A stretch of 64,000 nucleotides of DNA from Paraescarpia echinospica (lineage: Eukaryota; Annelida; Polychaeta; Sabellida; Siboglinidae), in the NCBI GenBank assembly GCA_020002185.1, contig CM034542.1:58893973-58957972 (forward strand). Direction: 5' to 3'. Numbering within the stretch: the stretch's first letter is position 1; every line of letters begins with the position of its first letter. Both the position numbers and the translations under genes were made by a program. Below the pieces are notes generated by a model, which searched no databases, was not told the DNA's origin, and worked only from the letters and a program-made list of their open reading frames with translations. This document shows, piece after piece, positions 1-41,261 of this stretch.

Positions 1-2265
1 TCATAAAAATAATTTGGCATATTTAAAAATGAAAAGGTGTAGTTAAAATTTGAATGACACCATAAAGTTGCCTTTTGTTTCCCATTAAAGTAGCTTGACC
101 TTGTGTTGGTAACACTTGGGTTATGTTTAATTAAACGAGTCATTTCTGGCCCTATAACGACCCCTACTTGAGTCTGTTGTTGACTGTAATGTTTGTAGTT
201 CCGGGGTCATTGCTGCACTTGGGTTCCTGTGGGAAGCTGTCGTGTTACAGATGTTGAATAAGAGATATTAATAACCAGGTGTTTGTTTTTGACCCATATG
301 CCTCTTGAGTCGTAAGTGGAGTGCTACACCAGCCTAAGTTAATGACGGATTACACTTTGCACAATGAATTGGATTATGTAAGCAAATACACTGTAGGTTG
401 ATTGGTGTATTTATTGATGACCAATGCTGCCTGTGTTGTCAGTCGCCAGTCATTCTCCATTGAAGTATTTTCTGATAGAACTGCACTTTTGGACCAGGGT
501 ACCCTGTCAGTATCTGACAACGGCCTTGCCCTCAGGGTCACTGGGTACACCCATAACCCCCCCACAATTGTTAACATTTGTAGATACTTTAGTTTTTGTT
601 GTTGAATATCAGGCAGCCTTGAGGTATTAAGTAGTGCTTTCTTGGGTGCAGTTTTCCCCACGTATATATACAGCATCGGTTTTATGGTAGCAGCTAGGGG
701 GGTCTACTTTGGTGCTTCCTGGTTTTCCTGGTAACGTCAACAGGTCTACAGGAAGCAGGAGACAGTTGTGTAGAGCAGGTGTAATATGTGGGTCAGCATT
801 GACCACTACAAAGTGAGTGTACTCAGTAGTGCTAGCAGCCACATCTGGCTAGTGAACCTGGCTAGTGGCTCAACACGTCGCTAGATGGAAAGGCGGCTGC
901 TCGATGTTCCTGCTCTGAACCACAGATTGCCACAGACACAGTGCCTTGACTACGCTGGGTACCATGGAGAATATCACGACGTTGCCAGGTTTGATAGCAT
1001 AACTGTTATTGCGGATTACACAAGACGTAAGGGGGGTGTAAATATATACACCTGCGGGGGATGTTTACGCAGTATACCGAGTCGTATTTCACAGCTGTAC
1101 ACAATCCATGGAATTGCATGTTTTAATGTATTTTATTTTTGATTATGTTCCTTTGAACTCTGTTCCTTGGAGAATAACAAATAAAATATGTGCACAAATT
1201 GTTCAGCCGGGAGGAACTGGTGAATGATTGAAAGATGGTGTAAAAAGCTTTTTAATATAAGTAGCAGCACATTTGTATGAATGTAGACAATGAGGGGTAG
1301 TTAGGTTTGACAGGGGGCATACTCGCAAGACGGGTGGTAGGTCACTATGCTACCCCTGACAGATATCCTGTGCAATGTCGGAAGTTCTACTTGAGTTGTA
1401 CTATATCCTAGTTATTGTCTTTGCTGGTCATTGTTCTGACTGGGAAACATGAACACCCTCAATGTCAAAGGGCAGCTCCAGGAAATCCCAATAATTACCA
1501 TATAACCATTCTGCTTTGTGTAACATCAGCCATGATTGGCCCAAACTGAAATCTGCCTAACTTAAAAAGTAGTAAGATAGTTGGATAATGGGCGCAACCA
1601 GACTTGCACGTTTCTTCGAGGCAATGTGCATATGAGGCGATATGCCCGTGGAGGGGGGTTCTGAGACAGGTAATCAGCAGTGTGCGAGGATGACAAGGAC
1701 CACTTTGGTTTATGGGAGATGCTTGGCTAGTCAGAGATCTGTCATCTCCAGTGAAGTACAATAACAAAATACATTTTTGTAGCAATTGATTATTTGGTCT
1801 TATTGAATTCTCGCTTTAGTCCAGTATGCTACCAGCATTACACATTAAGATATTGTATAAATGTTCATTGTACATGCTTTATGTGAATGAATTCTAAATC
1901 TAATGTAAAATAACTTAATACATATTAAAATAATAATTGTTTTGAGTCGGTCCCCTTGTTACACCAATCAGAGGGGGGTGTTGTGGCAGCACCAGTGACT
2001 CAGCTCTGGTTCCTGTTGCTCTGTCTTGTTGATATATGCTGACATGTGACATTGACAGTTAATTGTGGCTCTGGATTCTTCTATTGTATTCTACACAAGG
2101 TCTTGCATGGCCCCTGCCCACGCAAAGTTGTTAGTTGTAGAAAATCTCTCTGATGTCGTAATACATTCATGCACGGGTGAGGCATCGGTTCATTTCAACA
2201 ATGCAGCTGGTGACAGGTGTGTAAGCAGCAAGGACTATCACACTCGCAATGGGTTCTAGTTGTCT
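1..2265. other. No recognisable gene
   Basis: AT-rich sequence upstream of TEAD exon 1. The short open frames here have no recognisable domain. Probably an upstream TEAD intron or 5' flank; no promoter could be identified. Confidence 0.5.
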
Positions 2266-2340
2266 CTAGTAATAGAGACCCTTTCTCTCTGTCTAATAGA
2301 GACCCTTTCTCTGTCTAATAGAGACCCTTTCTCTCTGTCT
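2266..2340 (+). repeat. Short tandem repeat, ~22-24 bp unit x3
   Basis: Three near-identical copies of AATAGAGACCCTTTCTCT with slight length variation. Noncoding. Confidence 0.85.
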
Positions 2341-2384
2341 GGGTAACCAAGTTTTGATTCTTTTATTCATTGAGTAGAGTGTAA

Positions 2385-2990
2385 TTTGATTATAAAGTCA
2401 CAGTTTCTCCAGTGAATGTGGTAAAAGGTAAAGGTAAGTTCTTATATAGCGCAGCATCCAGTCCTCGGGACTGCTTAAAGCGCTTTACACTTTACTCCTG
2501 GCAGACCTGTTCAATCGAACACCATCTTGACTTCACTGGGAAGCATCCAGCCACGCTGCAATTAATGCGCAAAGGCTAGTTGTATACAAATATCCACCAC
2601 TGTCTATAGCCAGGTACTCATTCATACAGCTGAGTGAACTGGAGCAATGTAGAGTGAAGAAACTTGCCCAAGGTTCGACACCACCGAACAGGATTCGAAC
2701 TAGGTTCTCTTGGTTGAGAGTCCAAAGCTATAGCCACTGCACCACGGCGCTATACGTATACGTGTACATACTTTGCTGTGATGATAAAAGTTTGATTATA
2801 AAGTCACAGTTTCCCTGTGAATATGGTGTACATACTTTACTGTGATGATAAAAGTTTGTGATTATAAAGTCACAGTTTCCCTGTGAATATGGTGTACATA
2901 CTTTACTGTGATGATAAAAGTTTGTGATTATAAAGTCACAGTTTCCCTGTGAATATGGTGTACATACTTTGCTGTGATGATAAAAGTTTG
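2385..2990 (+). repeat. 66-bp tandem repeat interrupted by a SINE
   Basis: The 66-bp unit beginning TGTACATACTTTACTGTGAT recurs at 2761, 2827, 2893 and 2959. The half-unit TTTGATTATAAAGTCACAGT also occurs left of the SINE at about 2386, so the SINE lies inside the array. Confidence 0.85.
2420..2757 (-). mobile_element. tRNA-derived SINE, family A, near full length
   Basis: Read on the minus strand, the element starts GCGCCGTGGTGCAGTGGCTA (Pol III A box) and carries GTTCGAATCC (B box) within a tRNA-like head. A body follows with GTATGAATGAGTACCTGGC and CTTCCCAGTGAAGTC. It ends with GCGCTATATAAGAACTTACC and a short CTTTAC repeat tail. The same family recurs at 4460, 35590, 39931 and 60705-61508. 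It has no protein capacity and depends on a partner LINE. Confidence 0.85.
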
Positions 2991-4455
2991 TCTCAGTAAA
3001 TTATTTTGATACAGCCTCAAAAGTTGAGGTACAGATGTAGTATATTTTAAACACATATAGTCGATATCAACTAGGGTTTTGGAGCACCTGTGCACACAAA
3101 GTGATTGTACTGACTGAAAACTTGAGAATTATTTTTAAATGGGGCTTGAGGGCTTTTGCTTCAGTTTGAATGTACAGAGTCCTGTAAGAAGATGTGAAAA
3201 GAAGTGCAAGTTTTCATGGTGAATAGTATACATGTGAAAACTGTTTTGTGAATAATTCAGGGTTTTGGGGTGTTGGGGGAGCAAACCCTTGTAATGGAGG
3301 GAAGGTATTTTACCTGAGTTTTCTGTGTGGGAATGTAAATGCAGGTTTGCATCCTCTGGGAAGGGTTTTACTTTTCCTTCATTTAATAAAAATACGGTTT
3401 GTGTGGAGATTTAAACTAGATAAGAAATGTTTTATGATTGCCTTAAAGTTTAATGTTCCACTCTCCGCCATGGGGGATACTAATAAATGCATCAAGTAAT
3501 GTTAGTGTTGAGAGCACCAGTGTATGATCGCTAGTGACAGCCGGTATGAGATGCTCTTTGTGCCTGCGCTCTAGATTGATATGAATGTGTTCTATGACAG
3601 CCGCTAATGACCGTGTCTCTGGCTTTTATTTAACTTCAACACACTGATAGAGAGATTTAACTCGAATCATGTGACCCAGTCAATCAGTGGCAGTGGCAGA
3701 GTGGAGGGCTTTAATACAACTCAGACTCAGGAATCAGTCAGTGATTACTGGTACACAGTGCAACACACAAACAGGGCAACCTGATCATTAGGGTAAACAT
3801 GGCTGTCCCATTAATTTAAGGTGGAGGGCTAGCCTCAGTAATCAGCAGTTTTAGCACAGTACTGACACAGTGAAGGTTCTTGTACTACAATTTGTGTAAT
3901 GAGAGGCTGTTATCTTATTTAATCCCCGTTATGTGACGTAATGTTCACTAGTTCAAATTATGCATACCCATCATAAATTAATCTATCGGAAAATCTCCAT
4001 AGCCTGGTACATTTTGCATTTGGCTAAACATTACCAAATTATGATAGGGTTGTTATATGTTATGTTTTGTTTAATAATATGTGAATTGATCATATTTTCC
4101 CTACTCGTGCTTTCCATACTACTCTTGTTGGAAAAACATGCAAACTTGATACTAAATCATCTACACAGCTCTAGGTTCAATATCCTTTGAGTGTTTGTAG
4201 AAATTAATGTGACGTCTTGCATAGCTTGAAATAAAATACAGACTCAACTCTCAACTTCCCAACTCATAGAATGTAACAATCACGGAAGCTCCAATTCTGG
4301 ACATTATTTTATCATTTTTATCCCAAGTTGTGGCTGGCCTGTGTATCTTCTTGGAGTTATCATTTTGTTATATTTTTGAAGCTTGACATGTGTTCTTTAC
4401 TATATAGCATTTCTTTCTGGTTGTGAAAGTTTGTGTGTTCTCACTAAGCTTTCTT
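2990..4455. other. No recognisable gene
   Basis: AT-rich noncoding sequence between the 66-bp array and a SINE. Short open frames at 3248-3499 and 3960-4190 have low-complexity translations with no domain. Confidence 0.5.
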
Positions 4456-4459
4456 TCAT

Positions 4460-4745
4460 TGAGTGCAGTGTCTATTAGACTGTCTACAGCATCGGACTCT
4501 CAATTGAGAGAACCCGGGTTCAAATCCTGTGCTGTCAATGTCGAACCTTGGGTAAGTTCATTCACTCCAGTTCACTCAGCTGTACGAATGAGTACCTGGC
4601 TCTAGACAGTGGTGGACATGTGTATGAATAGTCTTCACTCCATAATTGTAGCGTGGTTGGATTATTCCCAGAGAAGTCGAGATGATGTTCCATTGGACAA
4701 GAGTCCTAAGGACTGGATACTGTGCTATATAATAACTTATCTTTT
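4460..4745 (+). mobile_element. tRNA-derived SINE, family A, plus strand
   Basis: The tRNA-like head has GGACTCTCAATTGAGAGAAC and the B box GGGTTCAAATCC, followed by the shared body (CAGCTGTACGAATGAGTACC) and the tail GCTATATAATAACTTATC. Its orientation is opposite to the copy at 2420-2757, so the two could pair as an inverted repeat. Confidence 0.85.
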
Positions 4746-5124
4746 AAGAACTTTTCTCTCTGCTATCACCCTGATTATGAAGAGGCACATGTCTTTCCAC
4801 CGGTGTCTTTCTCCGATCCATGTCAACCATCATGTCCACTCCTAGTTGAGTGTCTTCATCGTGTCCAGTGTCTTCTGGTGTCTGGTGTCTGGTGTCTGGT
4901 GCTGCTACACAGAATGACTAGAAATGTGTTGATGTATGTCTCCTGAAAGCATAAAGGGAGGGGGGGTGGAGGGTTGTAGGGAATGGGTGTAGGGAGGACT
5001 GAATTCATATAGGCATTGCAGCATAGCTTTTTTGTGATATTACTGCTTATGAAGTTTTAATTAAATTTTACCTGCATTCTCAATTCTCATAAGCGTGTCT
5101 TTCTTCCCGTGCAGGTCAACCGTC

Positions 5125-34662
<29,538 letters not shown>

Positions 34663-35589
34663 GTGTGCTCAGTGCAGTGCTGCCCCCTGCATTCTGCTAT
34701 CAACATCATCATCGCCATGGTGTCGAACTGTGTATCATACTGTAATATTTTTCTCGTGTATATTTTTTCATGCATATATTGTACATTGATTGTGGAGTCT
34801 GTTGTATCATCATCGTCAACCATAGCACCTGTTCAGAGGCTAAGGATGGTGTTCTCGTCAGCCAATTGCATGGCAGAGAAGCATTCTGTGCGGAGCCGTC
34901 TTTGTGGGCAGCTACAAAGCAGTTCATCATCGGATTTGTTTAATGCATACTTGTAAATTGGCAAATTTGAAGTGTCTTGTTTTTGTATTTGTTTAGTACA
35001 CACTGATACATTGATTATATTTATCAATATATTGTGGTATATTTTATTCATTTTATTTCTGATTAATGCTCCTTGGCAACATGCTAAATACAAAACCCAG
35101 TCACTGCGTGATTTTGTAAATATTTCATTAGATGTCATGTTTTGAAACTAGCTTTTGTGCCAAGAAATCAAATCTGAGCGGAAGAGTAGGTGACTGAGAA
35201 ATGACAGTTTCATTCTGTGCTCACAAAGTTCAGGTTATGTGGATGTAATCCCGTGTTTGTGCTCTGTTTTGGTAAATGTGCTAAGTGTACTGCGAGCTGG
35301 GACAAAACGATAGGCATAGAAGTAATGAGATGGTCTGTAGTTATGTACTTAGTACATATTGAAAGGCTCGGTAACTGCCAGTAGGGCACAAAGGCTCGAT
35401 GCCATGATGTAGTTTCACTTCCAAGGTGCTTCATTGACTGATACAGTTTAGATTGACTGAGACAACGGTTGTTTTATTTTGTCAAAAAATTCCTATGTAC
35501 CTGGCCGCTGTCAATGTGGATAAATCTTCACGTTTGAGCTGTCATAGTTTGTGAGATATGGCTATTGTTGCGGGCAGGGTTATTTATAC

Positions 35590-35780
35590 AAGTAAAGTAA
35601 GTTCTTATATAGCACAATATGTCCAGTCCCGAGAACTGCTCAGTGTGCTTTACCTGGCGGACCTGTTCATTTAAACACCAACTCAACTTCTATGGGAAGC
35701 ATTCATCCATGCTACAGCTAATACACAAAGAAGTTCATGTCAATCCACCACTATCCACTGCATATGCCTGGTATTTGTCC
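35590..35780 (-). mobile_element. SINE family A fragment lacking the tRNA head
   Basis: Plus-strand text AAAGTAAGTTCTTATATAGC then CAGTCCCGAGAACTGCT and GGACCTGTTCA matches the 3' half of the family A SINE in reverse. No A/B boxes remain. Confidence 0.75.
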
Positions 35781-38700
35781 TGCTGCTGTTTAGATTGTTC
35801 TGTTTGGTATTGATTAACTTAGTCGAGTTACATCCTTGTTAAGTATTACTCAAAATTAACTACCATTCTTGAGCCAATGTCACTAGCATCATTCAAATGA
35901 CCGTATCTCGCAAGTAACCTGGACTTCAGCTTGTATATGTATTCATTGGGGCAGCGCACAGGTAACTGAGATATTTTTCGACAGAATCTCAGATGGAAAC
36001 CCACAAACGACTGCAGAAATTGAAGAGCAGCAGCCGTGTTGAAATATGCAATAACGAACCATTGTGGTTGTGACTTTTGCAAATGTTGGTTGACAATGTC
36101 AGACCCTGCTGACGAGAACTATACAGAATCTGGTTTATTTTTATTATTGTTATATTGTTGTTTCGAGGCTGGGAACAAGGATGTCGTCTATCAGATTTCA
36201 CGTCAGGATGTCTGTTGTCTCGCAGATTTCACGTTACCTGGACAGTTGTAACTGTTTCGATGCAGTCTTTTTGTGCGTGCCAGAGTTTATTTGGCTTCAC
36301 GGATCTGCGATGATCTGTTGATTTAAGTTCTCACTGAAGGTCTTGTCTCTGACCTTGCTGCGATGATTGGAATGTTTTTGTGTTTTACTGTGACTTAACA
36401 CGATATCAGCAGTACCTGATGCTGAGTGAGCTCGTCTATGCGAAAACTCCGTATTTTTTACTCACAATCAGTGCTGTTTGTGAAAGCTGATCACCGACTC
36501 GTGGATGAAACATGCTCAAGTTTGGGTGATTTCACAACAATTGTTTCGGTGCAGTAGGTCGTTTTTATGCAAATGAAATCAAAGATGGTCTGCGTGCGTG
36601 CAAAAACGGCAGGCGACCAATCGGTGGCAGTCTGAGATTGATCTCTTTCTGCCATTGCTCATTGACAGACTTACAAAGGATGTCATGTGAAGGCAGTAGC
36701 TGTCGAAGGTGCTTTGTTTTTATGCGGTTTTCGAGAAAATCTCGACTTTGTAGTAGTTGTTTAAAATAACCATGAAGTGATGCATTTATATCGCGGGATC
36801 AAAAATGCTGCGCACCGCAGTGCGTTTTGCTAACTATGTGCCTTGTCCCTCCGACCACGATATATATCAGTGTTAAACGTTATCGACATCGATAAATAGT
36901 ATATATATATATATAAAAATACTCTATATATAGATATTTTTGTGGCTATCGATTTTAACGTTTCTATTTAGAACGGAGAGAAGTGTTACTTATTGCTGGG
37001 TCGAGCTTTGGTAGCAAGATTCGCGACCCAGAAAGCTCAGGTAGTTGTTTGTAAATTTGCTTCTTTGCGTGGCTGGCGTAGTATTTTGATCACCCATTTA
37101 GCTGCGTGTAGAGGCGCCATTTGATACGGGCAACTTGTGTCTTATGTGACTGTTTTTGAGACGACCCCTCACGTCCTACGCAAGGCAAACACTGCTGCGT
37201 AATTCTATTTATGTCACACTCTTGTTATATGTTGTATAGACTAACTCGTCGCTGTTTTCGTAAATATTCACATTGTTTCTGTCAACAAATGTATGTATTT
37301 TTGATGTGTGTTTCAAAATCTCCCGGTTGCCGCTGTGGTTAACGGATTGTGCGCGGAATCTTAACGATTAAGTGTTATTATAATGATCAACTGGACAAGT
37401 TGTTGAAGAATTGTGGTAAGACCCTGGGCTAAACCTCAACAGATTCATTGTGTGATTCTGTGTAATGCCCGATATGAAGACAGAATATTTATTTTAGTAC
37501 AAAATAATGTAGAACATTGTGATCTGATATTTTATCATCATCCCTGTCTAAGCAAATGTCGAATTGTAGATTACGCTCTTGAACGTAAAAAATATTTTTT
37601 TAAAGGAGCAGTCATTACTTATCAGATGATTGGGCCAGTGAAATTGGGACTCAGGTCGACTTGAAATCCAACCCACCCCGAAATCTCGTCCACTGGAATG
37701 TGACCCCCTTTTGTAATCCATATTCTTTATTGGTAAAAAGATTATTGTTTGCAACATTTGTTGCAGTCAAAATTGATCTACCTCCAGATTTTATCAACAT
37801 TAAAAACTAAGCCCGCCGTTGATTCTTCAAACCCACCCAGTCATAAATAATGACTACTCCCTGACATTTGTGATCTGCGAGACCAGGTTCTTTGTGGTAT
37901 GGTTGTGTTTTGTGCCTGGAAAGAAATCCATTTTTATGTTACTTTGATCTGAGTGGACTGGAGTGACCTGTTCATGGTTGACCAGTGGAGTAGTCTAGTA
38001 ACGATATCACACGCTTCTACCCTTGTGTGTCGTTAAGTAACTACTAATGTATATTTGTTATGAATTATGCAATTTGTGCGATCCGTCGGCGTGAAAACAC
38101 AAGGGAGGAACTTAGAAATTTCTCATTGATATCGATTGAGCTTGTTAAGTTGTATTTCTACATTAACTTTGTTAGCCGACATACTTAGATCATAAATCAT
38201 CTGTTACCGTGGCAACCCATGCCTAGAAATTGGTCGTAGACTGCCAAAGCATTGTTCCTTGTTAAATCTCACCTTAATTTTGGTGTTGTCACAAAATCAT
38301 ATTACAAGTGTAATAATTTAACATCGCCAGTGAGGAAGAGGCCTGTTGCCTTGTCACAATCTTTTTACGCTGAGCGGTATTTGGTGTAGTATCTCATCGA
38401 CCTGTCAACAATATTGTCCACTGAATTGATCTTATTTTAGCAGTAGTGGTGTGCCATGTGCTCTAGTTTTCTGGTATGTATGTATTTTACTACTAGTATT
38501 ATGTAGATTTGATTATATGCCATATTTCAGTAAAATATGAAACCCATTTGTGATTGTGTTGACATTTGTGATTGTGTTGACATTTGATTTGTTAGATTAT
38601 AGATACCAGACGTGGTTAGAGAAACAGCCACCTCGCATTGTTGTCCTGTATCTGTGGTTAGGGCTAGGGCCGTTGGGCGTATTGAGGCAGACTCAACATC

Positions 38701-38799
38701 AATGCAGTGCTGCCAGGCATTCTATTCAGCATCTGCCACCCGACTAATGCAAAAATGTATGATTTATATAAAAAGACTTATTCGAGTCATGAATCTGGA

Positions 38800-38805
38800 A
38801 ATAAA
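38800..38805 (+). terminator. Candidate poly(A) signal AATAAA (proximal)
   Basis: AATAAA on the plus strand with T-rich sequence within about 40 nt downstream. A candidate 3' end for TEAD, not proven. Confidence 0.3.
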
Positions 38806-39029
38806 TTAGTACCTCATCCCATGTTGGTTATCCGATTATATTTTATGGGATGCCCTCATCCCGGATACAACATGGCCGTCTTACTTACTGTGGAGGTTTA
38901 GAATATTGAAGAAATTCTTATTTCTTACAACTCCTAGAATAAGTTTTTGTCTCGGCAGAATGTGGCGCATTTGTTGACAAACTGAACTCACAGATGTTCC
39001 AAGATGACAAGAAAAGAACAGTAGATCCT

Positions 39030-39300
39030 TCAGAGAACCCCCACAACTCAGGAGATCCCCTCCACTCGGGAGATCCCTACACTCATGAGATCCCATCCAC
39101 TCCGGAGATCCCACCACTCGGGATATCCCCTCCACTAAGGAGATCCTTACACTCGGCAGATCCCTCACCACTCAGGGGATCCCCTACCACTCGGGAGATC
39201 ACTACACTCAGGAGATCCCTCCACTCAGGGGATCCCCTACCACTCAGGAGATCCCTCCACTCAGGGGATCCCCTACCACTCGGGAGATCCCCCACCACCA
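39030..39300 (+). repeat. ~17-18-bp minisatellite, about 15 copies
   Basis: Variants of CCACTCAGGAGATCCCT and CCACTCGGGAGATCCC in tandem. Pro/Ser-rich frames on both strands are by-products. Confidence 0.9.
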
Positions 39301-39425
39301 CGGTGTAACAGGATGTTGTGCAAAACAGTGTTTTATTTGGCCGCCTTCTAAATGATAGTTGTTTTGTTTCTGTATAGTATTGTCTGCAGGCAGCTTACTT
39401 TCCTCTTGTAAATATTGTTGTTCTA

Positions 39426-39431
39426 AATAAA
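39426..39431 (+). terminator. Candidate poly(A) signal AATAAA (distal)
   Basis: AATAAA preceded by TTGTAAATATTGTTGTTCT and followed by a T-rich stretch, in typical vertebrate/invertebrate 3'-end context. It lies 4.8 kb past the TEAD stop. Confidence 0.4.
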
Positions 39432-39930
39432 ATATTGTATTTGAAATCTCTGAAAGAACAGTACTAAGAATTCACAAATACTGCGGGCACTGTTTGTTTT
39501 GTTAATTTTAAAGTGGTGGTGCTGACAATTTGATGTCCACCCAGACACACGCCAGACACGCACCAGATACACGGGGCCAAGTGGGTTGAACGGACGTATA
39601 TAACGATAACCAGCAGATTAATATAACACTAGAAAAGCTATGGTTAGAAAATCATTTTCAAGTTGGTTACATAACATTATTTCAGTGAAAGAATACTTAC
39701 AGAAATCCTAGGAAATAAAGAAATTACATCAGATGTATTTATCGTCAGCGGCGGAAGGGGTGTGTTCGCACTGACCACACCCCTGTCTATGGGCTTGCGA
39801 ACGTATTATAATTATCACATGTATTATAACTATCACGTACATATATATAATTATCAGGTGCGTTAAAATATATGCCATGTCCCATATGGAGCTATGTACG
39901 CTTCGTATACGGTTAGTGACATTCTTTTAA

Positions 39931-40165
39931 AGGTAACTTATATAGCGCAATATCCAGTCATTAGGACTGTTCAAAGCATTTAACTCCCTGGCAGACCTGC
40001 TCAATCGAACACTATCTTGACTTCTCTGGGAAGCATTCAGTCACCTGGAATTTGCGAAAACTATTTGTACACCACTGTCTATAGCCAGGTACTCATTCAT
40101 ACAACTGAGTGAACTTGAGCAATGTAGAATGAACGAACTTGCCCAAGGTTCAACATGGCAACAGT
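39931..40165 (-). mobile_element. SINE family A fragment
   Basis: Contains the reverse of the tail (AAAGGTAACTTATATAGCGC), of the body (CTGGCAGACCTGCTCAATCG, CTATAGCCAGGTACTCATTC) and AACTTGCCCAAGGTTC, but stops before the tRNA head. Confidence 0.8.
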
Positions 40166-41260
40166 GGTAGTTTCCTTAATGAGGTGCATTAAAAAGTGAG
40201 AGACGTATAATGTTTATCATTTGTATGAAAGCGTGTTGAGAAAATAGTTGTCAGTTGGTTGAACAATCAGCATTTTGTCAAAATAACGTCATGAACTGCA
40301 ACACTGAAAAAGCACTTCTGTGTAAGGATTAGAACGTTATTCACAGCACTGACAAACACCCAAGATTGTTGGTGTTTCTGCTGTCAGTCGATTCGTTCAC
40401 ACACAAAGCTTGTTACGCTTTACTGGCACAGTCCGGCAAAGACAATTACCGGTGATCATTCGTCGCGCCCAGAACAGTACACCAACTTATGTAACAAACC
40501 CAACATGTTGTGTACAAGCTTGGCAACAGTCCTTAAAATTAATTAATTATTGTTGTGAACATGAAAACGATTTTTTCAATTTTTCAGTGATGTTTCAGTA
40601 TGGTTTTCAGCCATTTTTAGGGAAAATATTAAATAATTAAAAGCAATTTAATATTAAAGAGGATAAAAACAAGGCATTAGCTAAAATCCGTTTTCCATGT
40701 GTACACAAAGTTTAACATTGTAACATTCAAGACCATTAAAAAGTATAAAAAAATACAATTGTAGCATAAATTTGATTTTAAATTGATTAAAAAAGAGTGA
40801 TTCTCGCGGAAAACTGAAATTTAATGAGCTGGGCGATCACGTGGTATCGTGACGTCACAGACGACATACTCGCACCAGGCCGACCCCCTAGCATGCATGC
40901 AAAGCATGTTTACAAGGATGGCTTTTGGGTCAAAATGAGCGTAAGAATTACTTATTGTGCGATATTCCGATGTAATACAAACACTAGTCATCATAGAGGA
41001 ACAACCAGTTATCTTACGGTTCCACATGAATCCAATTTTATTCAAAACAATGAATGCGAATGGGTTTCAGAATAATCATCGATTGCAACCTACCAGAGAT
41101 AATCTACACCAATAAACATACATAGCAAACCGATATTGTATCCAACTACAGAAAGTAACGTTGTTTAATCTCATAATATCACTAGAATATCGATGTATGA
41201 AGGAGGAGTTGTACAATTTATCATAACTTAAATCAGTCAATGAATTTCCGTTGTTCTCGG
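40166..41260. other. Intergenic sequence between TEAD and TUBGCP2
   Basis: No confident gene. A short plus-strand frame (40881-41075) reads MSVRITYCAIFRCNTN, faintly like a THAP zinc-finger start; see findings. Confidence 0.5.
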
Positions 41261-41261
41261 T

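Larger units (their letters stand above)
34663..39431 (+). other. Probable long TEAD 3' untranslated region / downstream flank
   Basis: No protein-coding exon recognised. I see no AATAAA close after the TEAD stop; the first plus-strand candidates are at 38800 and 39426. A long 3' UTR is therefore possible and would be like vertebrate TEAD1, but 36.5-37.4 kb could equally belong to something else. The stretch holds a head-less SINE fragment (35.6 kb), an AT-rich imperfect inverted repeat near 36.9 kb and an ~18-bp minisatellite at 39.03-39.30 kb. Confidence 0.4.

Noticed and set aside
2690..2757. tRNA gene (and similar at 4480, 32450, 61430)
   Set aside because: A and B boxes are good but each is fused to a SINE body and the acceptor stems do not close; they are SINE heads.
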